Under the pieces are notes generated by a model that was not told the DNA's origin, searched no databases, and saw only the letters and a list, made by a program, of their open reading frames with translations. Below, one piece after another: positions 36,074-44,678 of a stretch of 64,000 bases of DNA. A program made the translations under genes and the position numbers. How positions within the stretch are numbered: the first letter of the stretch is position 1; the number at the start of each line of letters is the position of its first letter. The stretch is taken from assembly GCA_014238155.1 (NCBI GenBank), contig JABABQ010000032.1, forward strand, positions 1 through 64,000, given 5' to 3'. This DNA is from Rhizobiaceae bacterium (GTDB taxonomy: Bacteria > Pseudomonadota > Alphaproteobacteria > Rhizobiales > Rhizobiaceae).

Positions 36074-36241
36074 TCAGGCCACCATTGTCAATGCAATCAC
36101 CAGAGCGACCGTCCCCCAGACACAGGAATTGATGAACGAGCGGATAATACCGCTGTCCTCTTCTACGGAAATTCCGAGCCCATTGAGCACCAGGTTGCCG
36201 GGTAGAAAGAAGAGGTTGAGAAGAAATTTCGCTACAGGCAT
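36074..36241 (-). CDS. Small membrane protein downstream of the haemoglobin gene
   Basis: A 55-residue protein starting MPVAKFLLNL, preceded by a strong AAGGAAG ribosome site. It has two hydrophobic stretches (FLLNLFFLPGNLVLNGLGI and WGTVALVIALTMVA). It begins 10 bases after the truncated-haemoglobin stop on the same strand, so the two are cotranscribed and would respond together to the NsrR-like control. No family is recognised. The same frame is open further upstream to 36508, but that part overlaps the haemoglobin gene and is not credible. Confidence 0.65.
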   Translation of the reverse strand: MPVAKFLLNLFFLPGNLVLNGLGISVEEDSGIIRSFINSCVWGTVALVIALTMVA

Positions 36242-36251
36242 GGCAGCTTCC

Positions 36252-36740
36252 TTAAAGTGAGGATTGCAGATTTTGAACCGAGGCTGGCTGCGACCAGGCT
36301 GGAGGTGAAGCAAAAGGATCTGATGTTCGAGACAACCACAGGCTGGTGGCAATCCGCTGGGCGGCTTGAGTGACGACATCGGCAGCCTCGCTGGTGAATA
36401 CATTTTCACAAATGCTGGAAAACAATCGCAGCCATTCTTCAAAATCTTCTGACTGAATGTCGGTGATCTGCAGATGTACTGGCACCGGGCGGCCTTTGTA
36501 TTCTCCACTCTTGAGCAGCACCGACCTCCAAAAACCCTTCATCTTTTCAAGATGTGGATCCCAGTCACCACTCAAATTCCGGGCGAACAGTGGCGCCAGA
36601 CGCGGATTGGACTGGACCAGAGCGTAAAATTGATCGACCAGTTGAGATATCTGTTCCGCCGTAATCGATGGATGCATGCTCTCGCGTTTGACTGCGGGGC
36701 GGGCCTCAAAACTTGACATTGTCAGCTCATTATCATTCAT
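36252..36740 (-). CDS. Group III truncated haemoglobin
   Basis: A 162-residue 2-over-2 globin. Group III landmarks include ITAEQISQLVDQFYALVQSN, LAPLFARNLSGDWDPHLEKM, FWRSVLLKSGEYKGRPVPVH with the proximal histidine in VHLQI, and a C-terminal region with FEEWLRLF. Such proteins bind O2 and NO; group III members are linked to NO metabolism in Campylobacter and others. The start at 36740 lies inside the NsrR-like box; a start at 36719 (MSSFEARP) is possible and would place the box upstream. The divergent regulator and the downstream small membrane protein complete the unit. Confidence 0.88.
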   Translation of the reverse strand: MNDNELTMSSFEARPAVKRESMHPSITAEQISQLVDQFYALVQSNPRLAPLFARNLSGDWDPHLEKMKGFWRSVLLKSGEYKGRPVPVHLQITDIQSEDFEEWLRLFSSICENVFTSEAADVVTQAAQRIATSLWLSRTSDPFASPPAWSQPASVQNLQSSL

Positions 36741-36754
36741 TTTAAATGCATCTT
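36732..36754 (-). promoter_or_regulatory. NsrR-like box, haemoglobin side
   Basis: On the minus strand it reads AAGATGCATTT, A, then AAATGAATGAT: two inverted arms built on the AAGATGCATTT half-site known for NsrR. It spans the haemoglobin start. The match to NsrR boxes is from family knowledge; binding is inferred. Confidence 0.6.
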
Positions 36755-36783
36755 TTATTTAGGCGAGCTTTCTGCTAAATGCA

Positions 36784-36802
36784 ACATATAAAATGAATGT
36801 AT
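36784..36802 (+). promoter_or_regulatory. NsrR-like box, regulator side
   Basis: ACATATAAAATGAATGTAT, an imperfect inverted repeat sharing AAAATGAATG with the box at 36732-36754. It ends 13 bases before the Rrf2 start codon and would give autorepression. Confidence 0.5.
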
Positions 36803-36815
36803 ATGGAGAGCCTTG

Positions 36816-37229
36816 ATGCGACTCAACCAGGCGAGCGATTTTGCGCTGCGAATATTGATGCTACTGGCTGATAAGAAGGCACCAATGACCGTCGAGGTGA
36901 TTGCTGGTAATCTCCAACTGGTCAAATCTCATGTGATGAAGATTGTTGCCAAACTGGCGCGCGCTGGCATCGTGAAATCCTCCCGCGGCCGTTCAGGTGG
37001 GATCAGTCTGGCGCGTCCGATGGCCTACATTTCCGTTGGCGAAGTTGTACGTGTAATCGAGGCCGATTTTGCTGTTGTGGAATGCCTGCGCGCGGGGCAG
37101 TCCAACTGTGTATATTCCTCTCACTGCAAATTGCGCGGTGTCATGAATAATGCGACCCGTGCGTTTATGCAGGTGCTGGATCAACAAAGCCTGCAATCCA
37201 TTTCTGTCCCCCTGCCCCACGAAAAGTAA
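36816..37229 (+). CDS. Rrf2-family regulator, NsrR-like
   Basis: A 137-residue Rrf2 winged-helix protein. The N terminus MRLNQASDFALRILMLLA is typical of NsrR/RirA/IscR relatives; SSRGRSGGISLARP is the wing. Three cysteines, C90, C98 and C104 in the VECLRAGQSNCVYSSHC segment, are placed to hold an Fe-S cluster, as in the NO sensor NsrR (the first spacing is a little longer than the usual C-x5-C). GGAGAG precedes the ATG at 36816. It is divergent from the truncated-haemoglobin gene with boxes in between. Confidence 0.82.
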   Translation: MRLNQASDFALRILMLLADKKAPMTVEVIAGNLQLVKSHVMKIVAKLARAGIVKSSRGRSGGISLARPMAYISVGEVVRVIEADFAVVECLRAGQSNCVYSSHCKLRGVMNNATRAFMQVLDQQSLQSISVPLPHEK

Positions 37230-37353
37230 ATGGCACGGGTAATCCACCCCAACACGGGCTTGGCATTCCTTCCAAATCAGGCGAACATGCACGAGTTGAG
37301 GATATTCATGGCATGATTCTGGAGCTTCAAGTGTCGCGCCTGTGGGAGGGTAA

Positions 37354-38991
37354 ATGTTGATCATTCGAAAATACCTTGTAGCGGCAGTCGCAGCAGCTGC
37401 ATTTACTGCTGCGAATTCTGCTCTGGCCTGGGGCCAAAGCAACACGGACCAGCATACAACGGCTCAGATTCTTTCCGACCTTCAGCAACAGATCAAGACA
37501 CAACTTGAGCAATTGCCAAGATCGGGAGCGGCCCAGAAATCACGAGCAAAAAATATATCCAATTGGTATGCCGAACGAGACTATCAGCCCCTATGGATTG
37601 ACAGCAGCAAAGTGACGGACGCGGCGGAGCGAACCATATACCAGCTTCTCACCGCATATAAAGATGGATTGAGTGCGGCCGACTATAGCGGTGGAGAGCT
37701 TTTTTCAATGGTCGATTCCAGCGAGCCGCAAGATCTCGCTAAGCTGGAAGTAGGCCTGTCGAACGCCGCCGTGGTCTATGGCCAGCATTTGCGTTCCGGA
37801 CGGGTGCAGCCCAACACAATCAACCGCGAACTGGTGATCTATCCCAAACAATTGTCAGCTGAAAAATTGCTGTCGCGGCTGGCCGACTCTGCGACACCGG
37901 CCGATTTGCTTGCTTCACTTCCTCCTCAAACAGATCGCTATTTCCGGCTGCGCAACCATCTCATTGCTTTAAAACTTCAGGAAGCCAATGGCGGCTGGGT
38001 GAGCATCCCTGCTGGCGATGTGCTCAAACCTGACATGGAGGATGAGCGGCTCGACATACTGCGCAAACGACTCATCCAGAGCCGTGACCTGGCCAAAACG
38101 GCGCATCAGGGCACAATTTATGATGGAGCTTTGGTTGACGCTGTCAAACGGTTTCAGGCGCGTACCGGCTTGGCCATTGACGGGGTGGTTGGTCCGACCA
38201 CAATGGGCCAGTTGAACATAACGATACAGCAGCGCATTGCTCTGGTGACGCTCAATCTGGAGCGACGCCGCTGGATGCAGGCCGACTTCGGCAATCCTTA
38301 TGTTTTTGTCAATCTGGCGGATCAGGTGTTGAAACTGGTCAAGGATGGAAAAACCATCCACGCGGAACTGACTCAGGTCGGTCAACCCTATCACCGAACA
38401 CCGGTTTTCGCCGACGTGCTGGAATATCTGGAATTCAATCCCTACTGGAACGTCCCTTATTCCATCGCCACCAAGGAATATCTGCCAAAGCTGAAAAACA
38501 ATCCCTACGTATTGCAGCGGCAGCAAATAAGAGTATTGCGCAATGGCAAATCAGTCGATCCTGGTGGCGTGCCATGGGCGTCGTATTCCCGGGCCAATTT
38601 TCCGGTTCGTTTGCGCCAGGACCCCAATCCGAAAAATGCTTTGGGCCGCGTCAAATTTATGTTCCCCAACAAATTCAATGTCTACATTCACGACACCCCG
38701 TCGAAATCCAAATTTACCAAGGATTCCCGGTATTTCAGCCATGGCTGTATCCGCCTGCGATCGCCCATGGATTTTGCTGAAAAACTACTTGGGTTTCAGG
38801 ATATTACGCGCGGCAGGATTGATCGTATTGTCGCCTCCAAGAAACGCACTGTTGTCAAACTCAAACAAAAAATCCCGGTGCATGTGACCTATCTGACTGC
38901 CTGGGTCAACAAAGACGGATCAGTGCATTATCGTCGTGATATTTATGGTCGCGACAAAATATTGGCGAAGGCTTTGGCAGTTAACTCCTGA
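37354..38991 (+). CDS. L,D-transpeptidase, YcbB (LdtD)-like
   Basis: A 545-residue exported peptidoglycan cross-linking enzyme. It has an N-terminal signal (YLVAAVAAAAFTAANSALA), a scaffold domain with NWYAERDYQPLWID, and a peptidoglycan-binding module (VKRFQARTGLAIDGVVG, about 265-285). The YkuD catalytic domain has IHDTPSKSKF and SHGCIR with Cys465. The domain order matches LdtD-type enzymes that make 3-3 cross-links. GGGAGGG is a strong ribosome site. No partner gene is adjacent; the HAD gene is convergent with a gap of eight bases. Confidence 0.92.
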   Translation: MLIIRKYLVAAVAAAAFTAANSALAWGQSNTDQHTTAQILSDLQQQIKTQLEQLPRSGAAQKSRAKNISNWYAERDYQPLWIDSSKVTDAAERTIYQLLTAYKDGLSAADYSGGELFSMVDSSEPQDLAKLEVGLSNAAVVYGQHLRSGRVQPNTINRELVIYPKQLSAEKLLSRLADSATPADLLASLPPQTDRYFRLRNHLIALKLQEANGGWVSIPAGDVLKPDMEDERLDILRKRLIQSRDLAKTAHQGTIYDGALVDAVKRFQARTGLAIDGVVGPTTMGQLNITIQQRIALVTLNLERRRWMQADFGNPYVFVNLADQVLKLVKDGKTIHAELTQVGQPYHRTPVFADVLEYLEFNPYWNVPYSIATKEYLPKLKNNPYVLQRQQIRVLRNGKSVDPGGVPWASYSRANFPVRLRQDPNPKNALGRVKFMFPNKFNVYIHDTPSKSKFTKDSRYFSHGCIRLRSPMDFAEKLLGFQDITRGRIDRIVASKKRTVVKLKQKIPVHVTYLTAWVNKDGSVHYRRDIYGRDKILAKALAVNS

Positions 38992-38999
38992 GCTCGGAT

Positions 39000-39932
39000 C
39001 TATATCTGCGGCACGATATAAGTCGGCACTATCTGGCTTTCGGCGATTGGGCTGGCAGTATCGCGGCCACGAAACAGGCCATGATCGCTGACCAGTACGG
39101 TTGACCAGCCCTGTGCTGCACCGCCCAAAATATCAGTGTGCAACGTGTCTCCGACCATCGCGATGCGACTTCGCGGCTGTTGCGGTCCCAACCGTTGCAT
39201 GACCATATCGAATACTGAAGGAAACGGCTTGCCATGAAACACGACTTCAGCATCGAAACGTTTGGCGATGCGATGACCGACAAAACCGGGCTCTGTCGAA
39301 AATGCTGCTTCCAGCGGTGCAATAACGTCCGGGTTGGCCACAACCATCAATTTCAATTGCTTCTCGTAGGCGCAGTCCAGCAACCGCTGACGTTCAACAT
39401 TCCACTCCCACGTGGACAATAAAAGAAACGCTTCGGCCCAGTCGTAGTCGGCGGGGTTGTCTCTCAGCATGCGCGTTTCAAGATCAAAATCCTGAGGCGC
39501 TGAATCCGTCATTCCCATGACGCCCCAGCGAAGCGGTGGCAGTGTCGCGATGAATTGCTGCGCGCCCATGCGGCTGGAAATAATTTCCTTTGGAGCAAAA
39601 TCAAAGCCGAATTTTTGGAATTTCTCGAAATTTCGGTGAGCTGGAAAGGTCGCCGAATTGGTCAGGACGAAGACCTTTTTTCCCATGTCACGCAGAGCGG
39701 CAACGGCGTCAGTCGCCCCCGCAATGGGCGTGCTGCCGACATTCAGAACACCGTAGGCATCAAACACAAATACGTCGATATCATCAGCAATCTGCAACAG
39801 ACCGCTCGCCCTTTGACTGATGTGTGGGAAGGTCGCCACGGGCAGACTTTCCCGCACTGCTTGATAAAATTCGAATGCGGAATCCGCGTTGAAGCCTTCG
39901 TAATAGACCCCGTAATGATCAGATAATGGCAC
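39000..39932 (-). CDS. HAD-superfamily (class IIA) phosphatase
   Basis: A 310-residue HAD hydrolase of the NagD/PGPase-like IIA class. Motif I reads VFDAYGVLN with nucleophile Asp58; motif II is VLTNSA, motif III FHGKPFPSVFD, and motif IV MVGDTLHTDI. Tyr in place of the second motif I Asp is usual for a subset of this class. The start is GTG 39932 with AAAGG upstream, overlapping the permease stop by 14 bases, so it is translationally coupled to the phosphonate-type transporter. Hydrolysis of an imported phosphate ester or phosphonate product is inferred. Confidence 0.85.
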   Translation of the reverse strand: MPLSDHYGVYYEGFNADSAFEFYQAVRESLPVATFPHISQRASGLLQIADDIDVFVFDAYGVLNVGSTPIAGATDAVAALRDMGKKVFVLTNSATFPAHRNFEKFQKFGFDFAPKEIISSRMGAQQFIATLPPLRWGVMGMTDSAPQDFDLETRMLRDNPADYDWAEAFLLLSTWEWNVERQRLLDCAYEKQLKLMVVANPDVIAPLEAAFSTEPGFVGHRIAKRFDAEVVFHGKPFPSVFDMVMQRLGPQQPRSRIAMVGDTLHTDILGGAAQGWSTVLVSDHGLFRGRDTASPIAESQIVPTYIVPQI

Positions 39933-40731
39933 CGCGCACCTTTGCGGAAACCCATTCGCTGACGATGACGGTTACCAGAATTACCAGCAGGATCATCGAT
40001 ACCTGGGTCCAGGCCAGTGTATTGATGGAACCGTTCAACTCCAGACCAATTCCCCCGGCTCCGACAAGTCCCAGGATAGTCGACTCGCGGATGTTAATGT
40101 CCCAGCGAAAAACACCAATGCCGGCAAATGTCGGCAATACCTGCGGTACAATCCCGTAAGCCATCTTCTGAGCGCCAGAAGCGCCAGTCGCTTCAATCGC
40201 TTCGACCTGAGAGTGATCAATTTCCTCAATGCCTTCATACAAAAGCTTGGCACAAAAGCCGATGGACCGCAGACCGATAGCTATGGTTCCTGCAAGCACG
40301 CCAGGCCCGAAAATAAAAACCAACATCAGCGCCCAGATCAGCGAGTTCACCGAGCGCGATGACACAATGATGAAGATTGCAATTGTGCGAACGATTGGGT
40401 GGGGCGTCGTGTTGCGAGCCGCTGCAAAAGCGACAGGCACGGCAATAATCAGGGCAATTACAGTTCCCAAAGTTGCGATATTCAGAGTATCCCAAATCGG
40501 CGCCCACAGTCTGCTCATGTAGGATATTTTCGGTGGAATCATCCGCCCCCCGATATCGGCAGCCTGACTCGGTGCGTCCTGAACAAAAAACCAGATGGTT
40601 TTATCTGAAATGCCCTGCCAAGCATAAGCCGCTATCGCCAGCGCTACGAGCCAGCCGAACCAAATTGCCCATTGCTTGGACGTAGTGCGCCGTTTCCAGA
40701 CCGGGCCGCTATCTGTCTCTATCCTAGGCAT
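39919..40731 (-). CDS. Phosphonate-type ABC transporter permease (PhnE-like), second copy
   Basis: A 270-residue inner-membrane protein with six predicted helices and the PhnE-type loop EAIEATGASGAQKMAYGI, which contacts PhnC. The next motif, WDINIRESTILGLVGAGGIG, is characteristic of PhnE proteins. It directly follows the other permease (starts one base before the stop codon boundary) and overlaps the HAD gene. Two different PhnE-type permeases in tandem is a common form for phosphonate and phosphite transporters. Confidence 0.9.
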   Translation of the reverse strand: MPRIETDSGPVWKRRTTSKQWAIWFGWLVALAIAAYAWQGISDKTIWFFVQDAPSQAADIGGRMIPPKISYMSRLWAPIWDTLNIATLGTVIALIIAVPVAFAAARNTTPHPIVRTIAIFIIVSSRSVNSLIWALMLVFIFGPGVLAGTIAIGLRSIGFCAKLLYEGIEEIDHSQVEAIEATGASGAQKMAYGIVPQVLPTFAGIGVFRWDINIRESTILGLVGAGGIGLELNGSINTLAWTQVSMILLVILVTVIVSEWVSAKVRGAII

Positions 40732-41553
40732 CTATTGTACATACTTTCTCAAAAACCCGGACGTGTATTCCAGCGCCATGACAATCGCGATGATGATCAA
40801 CAAAATGGCGGCCGCTGTATCGAACTCGTAGCGTTCAAATGCCGTATTTAACGTTGCGCCGATACCGCCACCACCGACAATGCCAACAACCGCCGATTCA
40901 CGGAAATTGATATCCAGACGATAAACCGAAAGACCGATCATGCGAGGCATGACCTGCGGTTGAATGGCATAATTGATCCATTGAAACCAACCTGCCCCGG
41001 TCGCCTTGATAGCTTCCGCCTGAGTGGCGCTCATGTTCTCAATATCTTCTGCAAGAAGCTTGGCATAGAATCCAATTGTTCCGATGGACAAGGCCACAAA
41101 ACCTGCAAACGGTCCAAACCCAAACAGTTTCACCGCAAAAATCGCCAGAATAATTTCGGGAAAGGTCCGCGATCCGCCAATGATTCCACGGTTCAGCAGA
41201 TAAACCCATTTGGGCGCCAAATTTTTTGCCGCGCCCAATCCGATCGGAATGGAGAGCGCTATGCCGGCAATCGTTGAAATGATCGCCATCCATATGCTTT
41301 CGAAAATGCCGTCCCACATCACCCCAAGATTGTCGGAGAAATTGGGGGGAAAGAACGCCGTCACGAACCTTTGACCGCGCGGCAAACCTTCAGCGGCGCG
41401 CTGCCAGTTGACCTCCATCGTGCCGAATGCCAGGGCCAGATATATCGCCGCCCCAATTATAATGCCCCAGCGCAACAGAGGGTTTTTAATGAAGGGTGGT
41501 TTGCGCCAACTGTTTGGGAATGACTGGCCAGACTCTGGCGAAGTGACGCTCAT
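40732..41553 (-). CDS. Phosphonate-type ABC transporter permease (PhnE-like), first copy
   Basis: A 273-residue inner-membrane protein. The EAA-type loop [18 protein letters not shown] and [20 protein letters not shown] are the same PhnE signatures as in its neighbour, but the two proteins are diverged. Its start overlaps the PhnC stop by four bases (ATGA) and it abuts the second permease with no gap. Confidence 0.9.
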   Translation of the reverse strand: MSVTSPESGQSFPNSWRKPPFIKNPLLRWGIIIGAAIYLALAFGTMEVNWQRAAEGLPRGQRFVTAFFPPNFSDNLGVMWDGIFESIWMAIISTIAGIALSIPIGLGAAKNLAPKWVYLLNRGIIGGSRTFPEIILAIFAVKLFGFGPFAGFVALSIGTIGFYAKLLAEDIENMSATQAEAIKATGAGWFQWINYAIQPQVMPRMIGLSVYRLDINFRESAVVGIVGGGGIGATLNTAFERYEFDTAAAILLIIIAIVMALEYTSGFLRKYVQ

Positions 41554-42398
41554 GTCATGCTCCCCTGCACTGCCTCTTCTTTGCTGTCCTTGCCGTGTTC
41601 TCCACCGTCGCCGTCGCCGTCGCCGTCTTCATCTTCGACCTTTTCAATGGTCGCTTCCCAATCTTCCTCGCCGTAAATCTCAGTCAGCACGTCAGACGTC
41701 AGACCATCAGGTTTCCCGTCATAGACGATTTCACCCAACTTCAGACCGACAACTCGCTGGGAAAACATCTGGGCCAGAAGCACGTCATGGATGTTGATGA
41801 TGGCTGCGAGACCACGCTCTTCACATAGTTCATTGATCAGCCGCATGATTTGACGAGACGTTTTGGGATCGAGGCTGGCCGTCGGCTCGTCGATCAACAA
41901 GAGGTCTGGATTTTGAATCAACGCCCGGCATATACCGACCCGCTGACGCTGCCCGCCCGACAATTCATCGGCCCTCTTGTCGGCCATCTGCATCAGGCCA
42001 ACCCGGTCGAGCAACCGATAGGCTTCCTGTACATCCGTTGCAGGGAAGTGGCGGAAATAGCTCCTCCAGAAACCGACATATCCAAGACGCCCGGACAGCA
42101 CATTTTCCATCACGGTCAACCGCTCGACCAAAGCATATTCCTGAAAAATCATGCCCATGCGACTGCGCGCTTTGCGAAGTTTGGACGAAGACAGACCGGT
42201 CAGTTCCAAATCGCCGAGAAAAGCTTTGCCGCCAGTTGGTTCTACCAATCGGTTGACACATCGAATCAGTGTCGATTTGCCCGCTCCCGATGGCCCAATC
42301 AGAGCGATCACCTGCCCGTCGGGGATCTCAAGGTCCACGCCCTTGAGGGCCTCATCGCCAGTTTTATAGCGCTTTTTCAACCCTTCAAGTCGAAGCAT
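41550..42398 (-). CDS. Phosphonate-type ABC transporter ATPase (PhnC-like) with acidic tail
   Basis: A 282-residue nucleotide-binding subunit with Walker [16 protein letters not shown], signature [15 protein letters not shown], and Walker [14 protein letters not shown]. The first 245 residues match PhnC. The C terminus carries an extra tail, [20 protein letters not shown], encoded by the hexanucleotide repeat at 41605-41627. The tail is acidic and disordered-looking and is not part of the usual fold. Start at 42398; ends in a four-base overlap with the first permease. Confidence 0.9.
   Translation of the reverse strand: MLRLEGLKKRYKTGDEALKGVDLEIPDGQVIALIGPSGAGKSTLIRCVNRLVEPTGGKAFLGDLELTGLSSSKLRKARSRMGMIFQEYALVERLTVMENVLSGRLGYVGFWRSYFRHFPATDVQEAYRLLDRVGLMQMADKRADELSGGQRQRVGICRALIQNPDLLLIDEPTASLDPKTSRQIMRLINELCEERGLAAIINIHDVLLAQMFSQRVVGLKLGEIVYDGKPDGLTSDVLTEIYGEEDWEATIEKVEDEDGDGDGDGGEHGKDSKEEAVQGSMT
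41605..41627 (+). repeat. In-frame hexanucleotide repeat in the phnC-like gene
   Basis: CCGTCG occurs three times in tandem plus a partial fourth unit. On the coding (minus) strand it encodes alternating Gly-Asp residues. A change in unit number would keep the frame, so length could vary between strains without inactivating the gene. Confidence 0.8.
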
Positions 42399-42427
42399 GC
42401 AGCATCCCCATTTCCCCGTTCATTGAA

Positions 42428-42460
42428 AGCGCCGGACGGTCCAGAAGGCCGCCCGGCGCT
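42428..42460 (-). terminator. Intercistronic hairpin between phnD-like and phnC-like genes
   Basis: AGCGCCGG (42428-42435) and CCGGCGCT (42453-42460) are perfect arms of a GC-rich hairpin just after the binding-protein stop. On the minus strand only CTTTC follows, so full termination is unlikely; it probably protects or attenuates the upstream message, giving more binding protein than ATPase. Confidence 0.6.
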
Positions 42461-42485
42461 GTTCATTTTATTATTAAAGTATGCT

Positions 42486-43457
42486 CTATTTACAGTCGTA
42501 GCTGACGCCGTTGGCAGCATCGATTTTGCGAATAACATCCCAGTCAAATTTGTGAGTAATGCCGACAAATCGATCAGCCTTTTTGAACTCCTTTACGAAA
42601 TTCTCATCTTCAGACCACGGGAAAGTCCAGAAAGCCTGTTTCACTTTGGCAACCAGGTTCGGATGCAGATTGTGGGCATGGCCATATCCGGTTGTCGGAA
42701 AGGTTTGCGATTTATAAATTGAACGCACCTGGCCTTCTTTGACCACACCACGGCGGATCATACGCTCCAGCACAGAGTTGGCGATCGCGGCAACTTCATA
42801 GTCGCCGTTTGCCACACCGAGGATGGAGTTGTCGTGTTTACCAGAAAAAGTCGGTGTAAAATCCGTGTCAGCAATCAGACCGAACTCGCCTTTAAGAATC
42901 GCCGATGGTGCCTTGAAGCCCGAATTCGAGGTTGGCGCTGTAAAGGCCATCGTCTTGCCCTTGATATCAGCAGGTGTCTGCATGGCAGAATCGGCCGGTA
43001 CAATAATTTCCATCTCATAGCCGAATGAACCATCGTTATAAGCCATCATGCCGAACGGTACGAAACCAGCACAACTCACCGCGATCGGATTGGAACCGGT
43101 GTTGAAACCAGCCACGTGCAAACGGCCCGAACGCATGGCTTCAAGCTGAGCCGCATTCGACTGGACCGGGAAAAATACCACGTTTTTGCCTGTGGTAGCT
43201 TTCATGTGACTGACGAAACCATCCCAGATATTGGCGTAAACGGCAGGATCTTCAACCGGAGTATAGGTAAAAATGATGGTGTCTGGATCGACCCACTTGC
43301 TTTCATCCATCGGCAAGTCTGCTACCTGATCCAGGTTGCGGTCACAATAAGCAACGTCAAGCGTGCCGCGGCTGCATTCTTCCTGTGCCTGCGCAGGAAT
43401 TACCCATGCAAACAGCAACGCCGCAAAAGCGCTAAACAGTATTTGTTTGATTTTCAT
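42486..43457 (-). CDS. Phosphonate-type ABC transporter periplasmic binding protein (PhnD-like)
   Basis: A 323-residue exported binding protein. It has signal peptide FSAFAALLFAWVIPAQA, cleavage before QEECSRG. PhnD-type motifs include IIFTYTPVEDPAVYANIWDG near residue 60, RSGRLHVAGFNTGS, and the ligand-domain stretch FTAPTSNSGFKAPS, which resembles the phosphonate-binding STSGY/NSG loop. GGGAGAAATAA precedes the ATG. Ligand may be a phosphonate, phosphite or a phosphate ester; no C-P lyase, phosphonatase or phosphite dehydrogenase gene lies in the window. First gene of the transporter operon. Confidence 0.87.
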   Translation of the reverse strand: MKIKQILFSAFAALLFAWVIPAQAQEECSRGTLDVAYCDRNLDQVADLPMDESKWVDPDTIIFTYTPVEDPAVYANIWDGFVSHMKATTGKNVVFFPVQSNAAQLEAMRSGRLHVAGFNTGSNPIAVSCAGFVPFGMMAYNDGSFGYEMEIIVPADSAMQTPADIKGKTMAFTAPTSNSGFKAPSAILKGEFGLIADTDFTPTFSGKHDNSILGVANGDYEVAAIANSVLERMIRRGVVKEGQVRSIYKSQTFPTTGYGHAHNLHPNLVAKVKQAFWTFPWSEDENFVKEFKKADRFVGITHKFDWDVIRKIDAANGVSYDCK

Positions 43458-43721
43458 GATTTATTTCTCCCAAAAACTAAAATCCTACCAAAGTGGAGGG
43501 TCGAGAGAGTGTATCGGTTGATCAATCGGAGTCAATCGATTGCAGGTGCCCAGTTGGAGGAACCGACCCAACCGAATCCCACACAATCAGAAGGAGTATC
43601 CTCTATTAACCTTTTGAATATATTCAATTTTCTTGAAATCTTTCAGGTCAAGGCCCAGCGTCAAAAAATAACTGTACAGAACTCAATAATCACGACGGTG
43701 AAAGAAGCTTCTTACTTTCCA
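43458..43721. promoter_or_regulatory. Promoter region of the phosphonate-type operon
   Basis: 264 bases between the IclR stop and the phnD-like start. It contains TTGATCAA (43518-43525) and CAATCGATTG (43533-43542), two adjacent short palindromes that also share the CAATCG unit. These might be an operator; no Pho box is recognisable with confidence. The rest holds nothing identifiable. Confidence 0.35.
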
Positions 43722-44486
43722 TCAGCTTCTGCCAAAAGCCACTGCCTGCTTGCGCGCCTCATTCAACGCGCTTTTCACCGTCTCGCAACTGCTGGAATAA
43801 CGGCTCGAGGGGATCGGAACCGATATCGAGTGAATTTCGCCGCTCCAGTCCCTGAAAGCAAAACCGATGGCACTGATGCCCTCCGTGTGTTCGTCAAGAT
43901 CGTAAGCCAAGCCTTCTTTGCGGATCAGATTGATCAGGTCCAAATATTTCTGCCTGTTCACCGACCGACCCGTACGAAGCCATTCCGCTTCCACCAGTTT
44001 CATCAAACTGACATCGTCCATTTGAGCTAGCGCCGCGCGGCCGTTTGCAGTTGTGGTCAACGGAAACGCCTCACCTACCGATGAGACCGTGCGCAAACGG
44101 TGTAGGCCCGGCACCTGATCAAGAAAGATCATGCCGGCACCTCGCTGAACCGCCAGATCAACTGTTTCACCCGTAACTTGCGCCAGTTCCGACAGTAGCA
44201 GCCTACAACTTTCAACAATATCGTAGCGGGCATGATCGGCCATTGAGTGAAACTCCGGCCCGAGACGCAATCCACCTTCAGCGCTGGAGGCAATGACCAA
44301 CCGCTCGTCCTGCAATGCACCTACAATACGTTGCACGGTGGATCTCGGCAATCCAACCTGCCGGGCGATCTGACCAAGACTCAACCCCGTCTCGCTGTCG
44401 CGCAGGATCCTCAGGATTGCTGCGGCGCGCGCAATCACCTGAATGCCTGTAGTCCGGCGTGATTTGGCATCCACCTTGCTCATCAA
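43722..44486 (-). CDS. IclR-family transcriptional regulator
   Basis: A 254-residue IclR protein: winged helix VIARAAAILRILRDSETGL, LGQIARQVGLPRSTVQRIVG, then an effector domain with FLDQVPGLHRLRTVSSVGEA and TTTANGRAALA. It is divergent from the long catabolic operon starting at 44679, with repeated CACAATGCGG-like boxes between them, and should be its specific regulator. IclR proteins bind small aromatic or organic acids. Start may be at 44486 or 44483. Confidence 0.88.
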   Translation of the reverse strand: MMSKVDAKSRRTTGIQVIARAAAILRILRDSETGLSLGQIARQVGLPRSTVQRIVGALQDERLVIASSAEGGLRLGPEFHSMADHARYDIVESCRLLLSELAQVTGETVDLAVQRGAGMIFLDQVPGLHRLRTVSSVGEAFPLTTTANGRAALAQMDDVSLMKLVEAEWLRTGRSVNRQKYLDLINLIRKEGLAYDLDEHTEGISAIGFAFRDWSGEIHSISVPIPSSRYSSSCETVKSALNEARKQAVAFGRS

Positions 44487-44540
44487 CGGCTTTGACCCAT
44501 TCGCAGACCTCGTTTGTCAGGAGTCTTCCACAGATTGACC

Positions 44541-44603
44541 CACAATGCGGTACACTAATTCCACAATCTTGACTACAATGCAATACAGCTATACCGTATT
44601 GTG
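44541..44603. promoter_or_regulatory. Candidate IclR operator cluster
   Basis: Three related boxes: CACAATGCGGTAC at 44541-44553 (plus), ACAATGCAATACA from 44575 (plus), and on the minus strand CACAATACGGTAT at 44603-44591, matching the first at 11 of 13 positions. The last two form an inverted pair CAATAC...GTATTG. Location between iclR and its divergent operon supports a regulatory role. Confidence 0.6.
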
Positions 44604-44678
44604 ATTATTCCTGGCGAATACCCAGGAACCAACGCTGCGTTTGGGGCCCGCGAGTTCCAGCAACAGGAGGAGCGGCAG

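Noticed and set aside
36242-36508. N-terminal extension of the small membrane-protein frame
   Set aside because: It overlaps the truncated-haemoglobin gene; the strong ribosome site supports the start at 36241.
39000-43457. C-P lyase (phnGHIJKLM) operon
   Set aside because: Only transporter-type genes and a HAD phosphatase are present; no C-P lyase subunit is seen.
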